A stretch of 64,000 nt of DNA from RGIG5612 sp045598285. GTDB lineage: Bacteria > Bacillota > Clostridia > Lachnospirales > Lachnospiraceae. Every line of letters begins with the position of its first letter. Positions within the stretch are counted from its first letter, which is position 1. The stretch is taken from positions 1 through 64,000 of the forward strand of contig JAZLLU010000016.1 in NCBI GenBank assembly GCA_045598285.1, given 5' to 3'. The position numbers and the translations under genes were made by a program. Shown in pieces: positions 55,401 through 62,131 of the stretch. The notes under the pieces are model-generated. The model was not told the DNA's origin. It worked only from the letters and a program-made list of their open reading frames with translations, and made no database searches.

Positions 55401-56640
55401 GAATGGAGAGCAAATTTTTGATGTGTATTGCGATGCAAAGAATCCGAAAGTGAATCGTAATATAATTATTTCTAAACTTTTCAGTCCTGATAGGATACTA
55501 GAAGATATAGTGGATAAAGTAACAGAGAAAGAATTGAAAGATTATTACAAAGATTCCATAGCAACTTATAGAAAAAATGGAAAATGTAATAATAGTAAAG
55601 AGCAAAAAGGATTATTAAAGTATCAGAAATTAAAGAATCATGTTGAACTCAGAGAATTAGTTGAATATGGAGAGATTGCAAATGATCTTTTAGGACAGTT
55701 AATTAACTGGTCATTTTTAAGGGAAAGGGATCTTTTATATTTTCAATTGGGATTTCACTATATTTGCATTTATAATGATTCTGAAAAACCAGAGGCATAC
55801 AAAACAATAAAGATGGAAAATGGTAGCAATATAAAAAATGCTATTTTATATCAAATTCTTGGTATGTATGTAAATGGAATCGGGGTATATTCTCCAACAA
55901 ATAATATGGATAGGCTTTTAGAAACAAATGTTATTGGAAGTGCGGGAAGTAAGGTAAATGCATTTATGGATTACACAGGATTTCTTAATGCACAAATCGG
56001 GAAAGATAACGGGGAAAAGGAATGGTTGTATTATGCCGGAATGGAAGTATTCGAAAATACAAAAGAGCATGATAATATTATAGAACTTCGGAATTATATT
56101 GACCATTTTAAATTATACAGTGTTTTGGATAGGAGCATTCTCGATTTATATAGCGAGATATTTGATAGATTTTTTACTTATGATATGAAATATCAAAAAA
56201 ATGTAATCAACCTATTGATGAATATATTGGCAAAGTATAAAATTGTTGCGGAGGTCACAGTAGGCAGCGGAAATAAGAAATATGGAAATAGAGGGGGAGA
56301 AAAACAATCTGCAAAAATTGTAGTAAGAGAATTGAAACCAGACCAATTCACATATAAGTTTGAAAACGAAACTTTACATATTGACGCAAAAGATGAAAGA
56401 TTTTTAAATACTGTTGCTAAACTATTGGAACGAAAAGCAGAAACAAAGGATTCTTCTATAAAAATAAGAACATCTGAAGAAAAGATAGAAAATCAAGAAC
56501 AAAATAGAAAGCAAGAAGAAAAAAGTAAGAGCAAGAAGATAAATAATTATGATTCATCAAGTAAAGGAAAATATGATACAGGGTCTTTGTCATACAATCC
56601 TTTTGCTGATTTTTTGAAAAATTATCAAGTTGATAAATAA
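52471..56640 (+). CDS. cas13a: Cas13a (C2c2) RNA-guided RNase, type VI-A
   Basis: 1389 residues, the size of the family. Two HEPN R(4x)H motifs are intact: RNDSFH (Arg596-His601) and RNYIDH (Arg1207-His1212), in the positions expected for HEPN1 and HEPN2 of Cas13a. The N-terminal half would hold the crRNA-binding and Helical-1 regions, the middle Helical-2 and the linker. A Lys/Glu-rich, probably disordered tail follows HEPN2. Cas13a processes its own crRNA and degrades target and bystander RNA. Ribosome site AAGGAGG, 6 bases before ATG. The array begins 220 bases after the stop. Confidence 0.96.
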   Translation: MKISKDNHHRMAVGRENDSPIGGITYTTPNYEISEPSSILKKKDNSVKVLYNIFTPVQVGTKPKEKKPEDDYYYEYLIKKANYDLKKKYESEGKLYKEASKTLNEILFYKRVYLDKNKKEQKERCLIKKGDLERKIKEASKIDERVVPKEIVSLAIRKSLRSEAEGLVCLMKNIGNDNIVKEDLEKIYAFYERLEADYNKIEKGKDKYIRAIKNQNLLVQPQKENEDLITLPIPSDQGKKEETRNIKTDEKKGLEVFLSKFAQLDEKARTDCLRKVSRLIDVYFSAPENYEKGNNVDLASIDSSCFNIWEHHEKRRITKENFVEIPEVFKESDLKTISLLEKKNGMIELTERIRNRNISCYRFAVAVQDNDDGTLFFEDKNINMFWIHHIENAVERILKNRLEGNMFKLQLSYLTEKVWKDVLNLISTKYIGLGKAVFNFAMDEAFLEKKETDIELGKISEKAINGLNSFDYEMIKARETFQRELAVNVAYAANNLSRAVLDPIKIENEIEKQQKEKEAGTRKRIDEFDDILLLNKNQIKNVYKGDNQDDLLKNILQFFGGKSKSDIELIKNNYHGADDYAVNFLFDIKEQIYSLRNDSFHFRTNANGNNIGNTELIATLFKKETQKSLQSKKDKFHSNNLPMFYPDNELENVLNHIYKNDVTRNAMVPAFNRVIVRKNLSDFISQIMEVTSINLEEKNREQWDSALYYLLKEIYYNDFLVSDKVNGLFLDSIEELKGKDPKEQRAVDNFKNRCKEIQGSFVDVCQQIMTDYNIQNNQKRKVRTSNDSVMDKAIYSHFPLLLTKTIAIAFGKYLKSEDNEKVYGFIFKSPVIKTMPTEDNFLPKWTSKAYAGLIERTEQKKDILRWYITGKFMSSRYLNLLAGSMRSYIQYANDIINRAKKTENSLHIDEKARLKNIEEAVKIIDICINTSGVFSNEVYDYFKDEDDYAEYLGKYVDYKKEIGLSSYASLQAFCQDENGEQIFDVYCDAKNPKVNRNIIISKLFSPDRILEDIVDKVTEKELKDYYKDSIATYRKNGKCNNSKEQKGLLKYQKLKNHVELRELVEYGEIANDLLGQLINWSFLRERDLLYFQLGFHYICIYNDSEKPEAYKTIKMENGSNIKNAILYQILGMYVNGIGVYSPTNNMDRLLETNVIGSAGSKVNAFMDYTGFLNAQIGKDNGEKEWLYYAGMEVFENTKEHDNIIELRNYIDHFKLYSVLDRSILDLYSEIFDRFFTYDMKYQKNVINLLMNILAKYKIVAEVTVGSGNKKYGNRGGEKQSAKIVVRELKPDQFTYKFENETLHIDAKDERFLNTVAKLLERKAETKDSSIKIRTSEEKIENQEQNRKQEEKSKSKKINNYDSSSKGKYDTGSLSYNPFADFLKNYQVDK

Positions 56641-56859
56641 AAAAAGAATGATATTATTAGATTGACCGGAAAAATGCGGTAGTAAAGATGTATTTTTTCG
56701 GGTCAATCGAACAAATAAAAAATTATATTTTTAGAAAGACTAGTTTCTCTGATAAAATCAAAGCGTATGGAGTTTTACTATAAATTGATTGACCAGAAAA
56801 TTGGTATATTTATAGGGAAATTTTTGTTAGAATATTAAATTATTGTTGAAAGTACAGTA
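56641..56859 (+). promoter_or_regulatory. CRISPR leader with GATTGACC repeats
   Basis: AT-rich leader. GATTGACCGGAAAA (56660) pairs with the inverted TTTTTCGGGTCAATC (56694-56708) in a long hairpin, and a third copy GATTGACCAGAAAA lies at 56787-56800. Such repeats may mark array transcription or adaptation signals. No clear TTGACA/TATAAT pair was fixed. Confidence 0.6.
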
Positions 56860-57420
56860 GAGAACAGCCCGACATAGAGGGCAATCACACTCTTTGAATT
56901 TATTGTATCTCGTGCATTTCTGCTCCACGAGAACAGCCCGACATAGAGGGCAATCACATAGGGGTGATGAGTGATGTGTCAAACTCTATTTGGAGAACAG
57001 CCCGACATAGAGGGCAATCACGAATTACAAATTTTTCAGATATGTATTATATATATCTGTGAGAACAGCCCGACATAGAGGGCAATCACCTGTCGCAGTG
57101 GTCTCTGGGTCAAATTTGATGCTGAGCGAGAACAGCCCGACATAGAGGGCAATCACAACCATCTGGAATGTTATTAAAACACCAATTTTCCGTGATGACG
57201 AGAACAGCCCGACATAGAGGGCAATCACACATATGCGTTACCTCCTTTTTGTTTTTTGGTGGAAAACAGCCCGACATTAGAGGGCAATCACAAATTAGAC
57301 AAAGTCTCTAGGCATTTATAAGAAATACTGAAAACAGCCCGACATTAGAGGGCAATCACGTTATATATGTACTTTTTTGTCCGAAAACCATATTCGAAAA
57401 CAGCCCGACATAGAGGGCTG
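56860..57420 (+). CRISPR. Type VI-A CRISPR array, nine repeats, eight spacers
   Basis: Six identical 29-base repeats start GAGAACAGCCCGACATAGAG and end GGCAATCAC, at 56860, 56929, 56993, 57061, 57128 and 57200. Two 30-base variants (57262, 57330) begin GAAAAC and have an extra T in the loop. The last (57396) is truncated. Spacers are 40, 35, 39, 38, 43, 33, 38 and 36 bases. Repeat decay at the right end puts the leader on the cas13a side. The GCCC/GGGC stem and GGCAAT tail resemble Lachnospiraceae Cas13a crRNA handles. No cas1 or cas2 is present. Confidence 0.97.
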
Positions 57421-57427
57421 TTTTTTT
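57397..57427 (+). terminator. Terminal repeat acting as an intrinsic terminator
   Basis: AAAACAGCCC (57397-57406), 8-base loop, GGGCTGTTTT (57415-57424) and further T. The repeat's own stem has been extended to 10 base pairs with a T run, ending the array transcript. Confidence 0.85.
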
Positions 57428-57715
57428 ATGTTTTTTTTAGTTCGAATAAAAGTAAAAAACAGACAATTATAATAAATAAAGAAGCATGATATGTTTTTTG
57501 AATTAATTATTAGAGCTATGAATAGAATTAATAAATGCAAAATGTAATGAAAAATGATTATTAACTGAATATTATTGCTCATTTTGATCCACTAGTAAGG
57601 TGCTTTAATTTATGAAAGTAAAGAAAATTTTTAATAGTTTGTTAATTATTCAAAAAAATAATACATATAAATATATAGAGGTAAAAAATATTCATAGTAT
57701 AAGGAGAAAACAATT
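57428..57715. other. AT-rich gap after the array
   Basis: No convincing gene. It contains the inverted TTAGTTCGAATAA box (57438-57450). A short frame at 57612 runs through the zinc-ribbon gene in another frame and is not accepted. Confidence 0.6.
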
Positions 57716-57844
57716 ATGTACAAAATTTCAAGAAGAGCTTTATCAAAACATGTTTACTCATTTAGAACTACTTGTTGGTGCTGCCATAATGTTGTAAACA
57801 TACCTGACTCTGGACATTGTCCAATTTGTGGCGCAATTAACTAA
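57716..57844 (+). CDS. 42-aa zinc-ribbon microprotein, copy 1
   Basis: A short frame with ribosome site AAGGAG. It contains CWCCHN...GHCPICG, a two-knuckle zinc ribbon, after a basic start (MYKISRRALSKH). The gene and the 46 bases after it recur almost identically at 61556. Confidence 0.7.
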   Translation: MYKISRRALSKHVYSFRTTCWCCHNVVNIPDSGHCPICGAIN

Positions 57845-57867
57845 ACCTTCATCCCTTAAGCTGTCCT

Positions 57868-57880
57868 ATCGGCTATACGG
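57868..57880 (+). promoter_or_regulatory. ATCGGCTATACGG leader motif, copy 1
   Basis: A 13-base element just before the ribosome site GGGGGAAGGAG of the 50-aa gene. The motif also precedes the starts at 61556 and 61742, so it may be an RNA element governing translation. Confidence 0.55.
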
Positions 57881-57890
57881 GGGAAGGAGA

Positions 57891-58043
57891 ATGACTATGG
57901 ATAGAATATTAAAAGCCAAGTCAACGGGATATGGATTAGTAGAACTTAGAACGATAGGTTCAAGCTATGCAGTTTATGTTGCGGGGCAACTTAAACTTAG
58001 CACCAGTGATTTAGTATATGCCATATCAGTTTTTGATAAATAA
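57891..58043 (+). CDS. 50-aa microprotein
   Basis: Start chosen at the ATG after GGGGGAAGGAGA. The product (MTMDRILKAKSTGYGL...) is beta-rich, ending AISVFDK. No family recognized. It follows the zinc-ribbon gene in the same transcript. Confidence 0.6.
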   Translation: MTMDRILKAKSTGYGLVELRTIGSSYAVYVAGQLKLSTSDLVYAISVFDK

Positions 58044-58108
58044 AGATATTAATTTTTAATAATAAAACAACATATATAAGTAAAAGATGAAAAATGGAGG
58101 AGTCCAAA

Positions 58109-58912
58109 ATGAGTAAAAATTTTTATAACATAACTAATGAAAGAAAAAAGAACCAAGCTAATAATAAACGACTCTTGATAAAAGGAAAAATGAAGACGGT
58201 TAGTCCTTTCGAAAAAGCTGTTCTTTTTTTCAAAGGTAAAGTCGATAGAAAAAATAAGATGTTGCATATAGAAAATGGAGAAGTTTGGGCTACTCCATTT
58301 ATGGCACGCGAAAATGAAAGATACGAGGAATATTGTTCAAAACTTTGGGGATTGAATCAATATTCATATGATTGCGAATATGCAAGCACCGAAACGTTAT
58401 TAATGAAAATCGAAGCACAAAAGAAAGAATTAAAAGATCTTGAAAAATATTTTCAAGAAGAAAAAGAAGCATATGCAAGTAATAAAACAATGAGAAAGCA
58501 TGGCGAACAAAGTCTTAACGACAATCAAATCCAAAGTCGAAGACAAAATGAATGGAATAAAATTGCTCATCCAATAAAAGTAGAAATTGAAAAAAAGACA
58601 AAGCAAATAAATGAAAATTATGAAGAGGCGATTAAAAGCATAAATTTGCTAATAGAATCAGCTAACTTGACAGAGTATGTTTGCGAGCGTGTAAAACATC
58701 ATACTCAACAAAGAATAAAAATATATTTAGATTCGCTATTAAAAAAATACAACAAAGAAAATGGTCAGCCAGAATCACATTATATTATTGATTCAAGCGA
58801 GGCTCATGATATTTATTTAAGACAACATCGAAGTTTGATAACAATAAAGGAAAAGTGTCAAGAAGCTTACAGCTATTGGATTGTAGAAACAGAAAAAAAT
58901 ATGGAGGAATAA
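58109..58912 (+). CDS. Coiled-coil protein, first gene of a membrane operon
   Basis: 267 residues from the ATG after TGGAGGAG; an in-frame ATG at 58094 overlaps that site. Long charged helices from about residue 95 to 200 and a helical C-terminus. No domain recognized. It is followed 4 bases later by another helical protein and then by a membrane protein and a lipoprotein. Confidence 0.65.
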   Translation: MSKNFYNITNERKKNQANNKRLLIKGKMKTVSPFEKAVLFFKGKVDRKNKMLHIENGEVWATPFMARENERYEEYCSKLWGLNQYSYDCEYASTETLLMKIEAQKKELKDLEKYFQEEKEAYASNKTMRKHGEQSLNDNQIQSRRQNEWNKIAHPIKVEIEKKTKQINENYEEAIKSINLLIESANLTEYVCERVKHHTQQRIKIYLDSLLKKYNKENGQPESHYIIDSSEAHDIYLRQHRSLITIKEKCQEAYSYWIVETEKNMEE

Positions 58913-58916
58913 TAGC

Positions 58917-59345
58917 ATGAAAAAAATACAAAAAGAAGAAGTAAAAAGTGATAATACAACAGTTGTTAATGATTTTGTAAGACAAAAACCTTTTGGCATG
59001 TACAGACCAATTGATTACAAAATACCAGAGGATTTCTTAAATAAACAAGAAGAAATTGATAAATATCTAGAAGCATTATTTGCGGGTGATATTGACGATG
59101 CAAATGGCAATGTATTAGATAATTTAATCGTAGATGCAATGTTAAAAGCAGTTAAAAATGTCAACACACAAAAAATTCAACATATGGACACCATACAAAA
59201 TTATGACATACAGGCTCAAGGAGCAAAGGAGTCTTTTGTAAAACATAAAGAGATGGTTGTTGATAGTTTGAATGATATAAAAAATCAAATATCAGATCTC
59301 AAAGAACGATATCAAGCGGATAAATTTACAAGGAGGACAAAATAA
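58917..59345 (+). CDS. Small helical protein of the membrane operon
   Basis: 142 residues, mostly helical, charged, Ile/Asn-rich, with a conserved-looking start (VRQKPFGMYRPIDYKIPEDFL). Its stop overlaps the next start by one base. No family recognized. Confidence 0.6.
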   Translation: MKKIQKEEVKSDNTTVVNDFVRQKPFGMYRPIDYKIPEDFLNKQEEIDKYLEALFAGDIDDANGNVLDNLIVDAMLKAVKNVNTQKIQHMDTIQNYDIQAQGAKESFVKHKEMVVDSLNDIKNQISDLKERYQADKFTRRTK

Positions 59346-60199
59346 TGAATAAAAACTCTTCTATTTGGACAATAAACGAACAAGGCAATATTTTATTTAA
59401 TACACATGATGAGGTGCTTAAAAAAACATATAAGCCAAGAAATATTTTTGAATATCCAATTATGTCATATTTGGTAATGATTTTATGCGCGTTATTGGAC
59501 TTCATTATGTTTAAACAACTTTTTGGAAGCTTTTTATATGATGATTTAGCCATTCAATATTTATCAATTGTTGGCTTATTAATTGCATTTGATTTCGCAC
59601 CGATTTATTTGGGAATGAAATTAAAGGATAAATCACAAGGATATAACGTAAAAAAAATTGTAATTATAATATTGCTGGCTTCATTCCTCATTGGAATAAT
59701 TCTTAATTTTATTTTGAGGTTTGAATTTAAGGATATGGTTTTATCTGATTTATCAAATTATAAGATATCTTTTATGGGCGATATTTCTATGGAAGAAACT
59801 CAAAACCCACACGCATTAACATATGCTTGGTTTGGGGCAATCATACCTATTGCTACGTCGCTGTGTAGTTTTGGAGTTTCATATGTCACATCAAATCCAT
59901 TGCAAAAAGAGTTAAGGAATTTAGAAGAAACAAAGCTATTTTTGGAAAAGGATTTATTACAGACTGATTCAATATTAAAGGAATATGAGACAGATTCTAT
60001 AGATACACTAAAGTCAGAAGAAGAAGAAAAATATCAGCAAACCAAATTGTTAATAAAAATGCAGGCATTAGAATACTGCGATTATGTAAGGGAACGCCTA
60101 AAAGAGCATATCGGAAATCCTACATCTAGTTCGGCGCTATCTGAATTTGATTATGAAAATATAATAACAAAAATAGAAGCACTTGATTCGGCCATATAA
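59345..60199 (+). CDS. Four-TM membrane protein with coiled-coil tail
   Basis: 284 residues. TM helices near 38-58, 72-92, 104-126 and 157-177, then a charged coiled coil to the end. The plan (TM bundle plus helical tail) together with an OmpA-like lipoprotein next door is reminiscent of stator-type membrane complexes, but no MotA/ZorA motif was recognized. Confidence 0.65.
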   Translation: MNKNSSIWTINEQGNILFNTHDEVLKKTYKPRNIFEYPIMSYLVMILCALLDFIMFKQLFGSFLYDDLAIQYLSIVGLLIAFDFAPIYLGMKLKDKSQGYNVKKIVIIILLASFLIGIILNFILRFEFKDMVLSDLSNYKISFMGDISMEETQNPHALTYAWFGAIIPIATSLCSFGVSYVTSNPLQKELRNLEETKLFLEKDLLQTDSILKEYETDSIDTLKSEEEEKYQQTKLLIKMQALEYCDYVRERLKEHIGNPTSSSALSEFDYENIITKIEALDSAI

Positions 60200-60251
60200 G
60201 CTAAGAAAGTTCAATAAAGTAAATTTTTTATAAAAAGAGAGGGTAATTGAT

Positions 60252-61457
60252 ATGAAGAAAAAAACAATGGGAATAATAGTTTTATTAGTAGTAATCGTTA
60301 GCACACTTTTTTCCGGATGTGGAAATAAAAATGAAACAAATCATAAAACAGCAACAGTTTTTTTAATCGGAAATAGGGCTTGTAATGCTCCAGTTAATCT
60401 AAGCAGTGAAACTGTGAGAACTGCTGCAGCTAATACAGTTTATTCATACGGAATGACTTCAGCGATTGCAATAGATGGTTTTCCAGAGATTGATTTTTCA
60501 TATTCGTATGAACTTCCAAAACAATACGCAAACGCAAATAGACAAAAATTGGAAGCAGATGCAGAAGTAAAAACATTAAGTCTTTTATCTGAATTATATA
60601 GTATAAAAGCAGTTGATCCTGAAGCAGATGTATTAGAGTCATTGCGATTAGCCGTTAGATCACTTTCGGCCGTAGATGATTCATACGAAAAGAATATCGT
60701 TGTAATTGACTCAGGACTTAACACAACAGGTATTCTCAATTTCTGTAATAATATAATAACTGCCGAACCCTCGCAAGTAGCAGAAGAATTAGAATCTAAA
60801 TCAGCTATACCGGATTTTTCGGGTGTAAAGGTTTTATGGATGCAAATGGGCGATGTGTGTGAACCACAGCAGTCTTTATCACCAGCACAACTAGTAAATT
60901 TGAAAAATATTTGGAGTGCAATAATAGAAAAAACAGGAGGTGTCTTAGAAATTCATGATGATCCAACAAGCAAAGCAACAGAAAAAACAGAATATCCAAA
61001 AGTATCAACAATTGACTTACCAAAAGAAACGCCAATAGCATATGAGGCTAAAAATGATTTTACAGAGCCACAGTTTTTATCGGAAGAGCAATGTCAGTTT
61101 TTAGGTGATTCGGATGTTTATGTGAATCCTGAAAAAGTATATGAAACAGTATCTCCAATAGCCGAATATATGATTAATAAACCAACTTTTAAGATTCTCT
61201 TAATAGGAACGACAGCAGGAGATACGGATAATTTTGTCACAGAAGATTTATCTAGAAGGCGAGCAGAAGCAGTAAAAGCGACATTAATTGAATTAGGGGT
61301 ATCTGAAAAAAATATTATTTCATGTGGTTTAGGAAGTTCAGATCCTTGGCATATATATGGGGTTGGAATAGAGGGACCTTTGGCAGCACAAAACAGAAAA
61401 GTTGTATTAATAGATGCTGATTCTGATACAGCACAAGAAATAATAGGAAAAAATTAA
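60252..61457 (+). CDS. Lipoprotein with OmpA-like peptidoglycan-binding domain
   Basis: 401 residues. Lipoprotein signal ending LFSGC (Cys23). A middle domain with a von Willebrand-like opening (VFLIGNRACNAP) and a strand VVIDSGLNTTG; the C-terminus (about 290-395) matches OmpA family: IAEYMINKPTFKILLIGTT, LSRRRAEAVKATL, GLGSSDP and NRKVVLID. It would sit outside the membrane and could hold peptidoglycan. It ends the operon begun at 58109. Confidence 0.75.
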   Translation: MKKKTMGIIVLLVVIVSTLFSGCGNKNETNHKTATVFLIGNRACNAPVNLSSETVRTAAANTVYSYGMTSAIAIDGFPEIDFSYSYELPKQYANANRQKLEADAEVKTLSLLSELYSIKAVDPEADVLESLRLAVRSLSAVDDSYEKNIVVIDSGLNTTGILNFCNNIITAEPSQVAEELESKSAIPDFSGVKVLWMQMGDVCEPQQSLSPAQLVNLKNIWSAIIEKTGGVLEIHDDPTSKATEKTEYPKVSTIDLPKETPIAYEAKNDFTEPQFLSEEQCQFLGDSDVYVNPEKVYETVSPIAEYMINKPTFKILLIGTTAGDTDNFVTEDLSRRRAEAVKATLIELGVSEKNIISCGLGSSDPWHIYGVGIEGPLAAQNRKVVLIDADSDTAQEIIGKN

Positions 61458-61526
61458 AAAATGGTTAATTTTTCAAAAAATAGATGCATATAAATAAGTA
61501 GATAAAACAAATATACAAGCTGGCTC

Positions 61527-61539
61527 ATCGGCTATACGG
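61527..61539 (+). promoter_or_regulatory. ATCGGCTATACGG leader motif, copy 2
   Basis: Lies 16 bases before the start of zinc-ribbon copy 2, ahead of ribosome site GAGAAGAGG. Confidence 0.55.
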
Positions 61540-61555
61540 AGAGAAGAGGTGTATT

Positions 61556-61684
61556 ATGTACAAAATTTCAAGAAGAGCTTTAATAAAACATGTTTATTCA
61601 TTTAGAATTACTTGTTGGTGTTGTCATAATGTTGTAAACATACCTGACTCTGGACGTTGTCCAATTTGTGGCGCAATTAACTAA
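61556..61684 (+). CDS. 42-aa zinc-ribbon microprotein, copy 2
   Basis: Differs from the copy at 57716 at three residues (Ser/Ile near 10, Thr/Ile near 18, His/Arg before CPICG). All zinc Cys are kept, and some of the seven base changes are silent, which suggests selection for the protein. Confidence 0.7.
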   Translation: MYKISRRALIKHVYSFRITCWCCHNVVNIPDSGRCPICGAIN

Positions 61685-61707
61685 ACCTTCATCCCTTAAG
61701 CTGTCCT

Positions 61708-61720
61708 ATCGGCTATACGG
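61708..61720 (+). promoter_or_regulatory. ATCGGCTATACGG leader motif, copy 3
   Basis: Part of the right direct repeat, ahead of the 38-aa frame at 61742. Confidence 0.5.
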
Positions 61721-61741
61721 GGGAAGGAGATTTTTGCTGCC

Positions 61742-61858
61742 ATGATTAAAAAAAAGATTATGACGGAACCAAAACTGATTCTTAATGAATATTTCCAGAA
61801 AGCATATTATGGAGAGGTGGAGAGTCTAACATATTCGTTAGGGGATTTAATAAAATAG
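61742..61858 (+). CDS. 38-aa short ORF
   Basis: A short frame (MIKKKIMTEPKLIL...) following GAAGGAGA at a spacing of about 11 bases. No family recognized; it may be non-functional. Confidence 0.4.
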   Translation: MIKKKIMTEPKLILNEYFQKAYYGEVESLTYSLGDLIK

Positions 61859-61890
61859 CTCCAGTTCTACATGTGATGCAAGGAGGTTTT

Positions 61891-62058
61891 ATGAGAACTG
61901 ATGTAGATAGTAAAAAAATAAATAAAAAATGGATAATTATTATTGTTGTAATGGTCATTTTATATTTGGCTTGTTATGCTGGAAAAACTATTTATTTTGA
62001 ACAATATGGTATTAAGCCGGAGATTAGCAAAAATGAAAATGGAATATCCCCCGAATAG
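61891..62058 (+). CDS. 55-aa single-pass membrane protein
   Basis: Start chosen at the ATG after AAGGAGG. One TM helix (about 14-31, WIIIIVVMVILYLACYAG) and a polar tail. No family recognized. It precedes the transfer ATPase gene. Confidence 0.6.
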   Translation: MRTDVDSKKINKKWIIIIVVMVILYLACYAGKTIYFEQYGIKPEISKNENGISPE

Positions 62059-62131
62059 TCCACATGGAGAAAACTAGAACAAAGTAGTGTTGAAGAGTGC
62101 AAATATTAAGTAGAAACTGAGTAGGTATATA

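Larger units (their letters stand above)
57716..57890 (+). repeat. 175-base direct repeat, left copy
   Basis: Covers the zinc-ribbon gene and the following ATCGGCTATACGG leader up to GAAGGAGA. It matches 61556-61730 with about seven differences, most within the coding part. Identity starts at the start codon and ends just before the next one. Confidence 0.85.
61556..61730 (+). repeat. 175-base direct repeat, right copy
   Basis: Same orientation as the left copy at 57716-57890. The 3.7 kb between the copies contains the whole coiled-coil/TM/lipoprotein operon. Confidence 0.85.

Noticed and set aside
56641..56859. A tracrRNA in the CRISPR leader
   Set aside because: No stretch complementary to the repeat was seen, and type VI-A does not need one.
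57025..57228. Minus-strand ORF across the CRISPR array with repeated IALYVGLFS
   Set aside because: Its repetition comes from the CRISPR repeats themselves; it has no ribosome site and is a by-product of array structure.
57612..57797. 61-aa plus-strand ORF before the zinc-ribbon gene
   Set aside because: It overlaps the zinc-ribbon gene in another frame and lacks a ribosome site; the zinc ribbon is conserved in the second copy.
58109..61457. A Zorya-like stator system
   Set aside because: A TM protein with coiled-coil tail and an OmpA-like protein are present, but no MotA/MotB-like charged TM residues or ZorC-E genes were recognized, and the OmpA part is on a lipoprotein.
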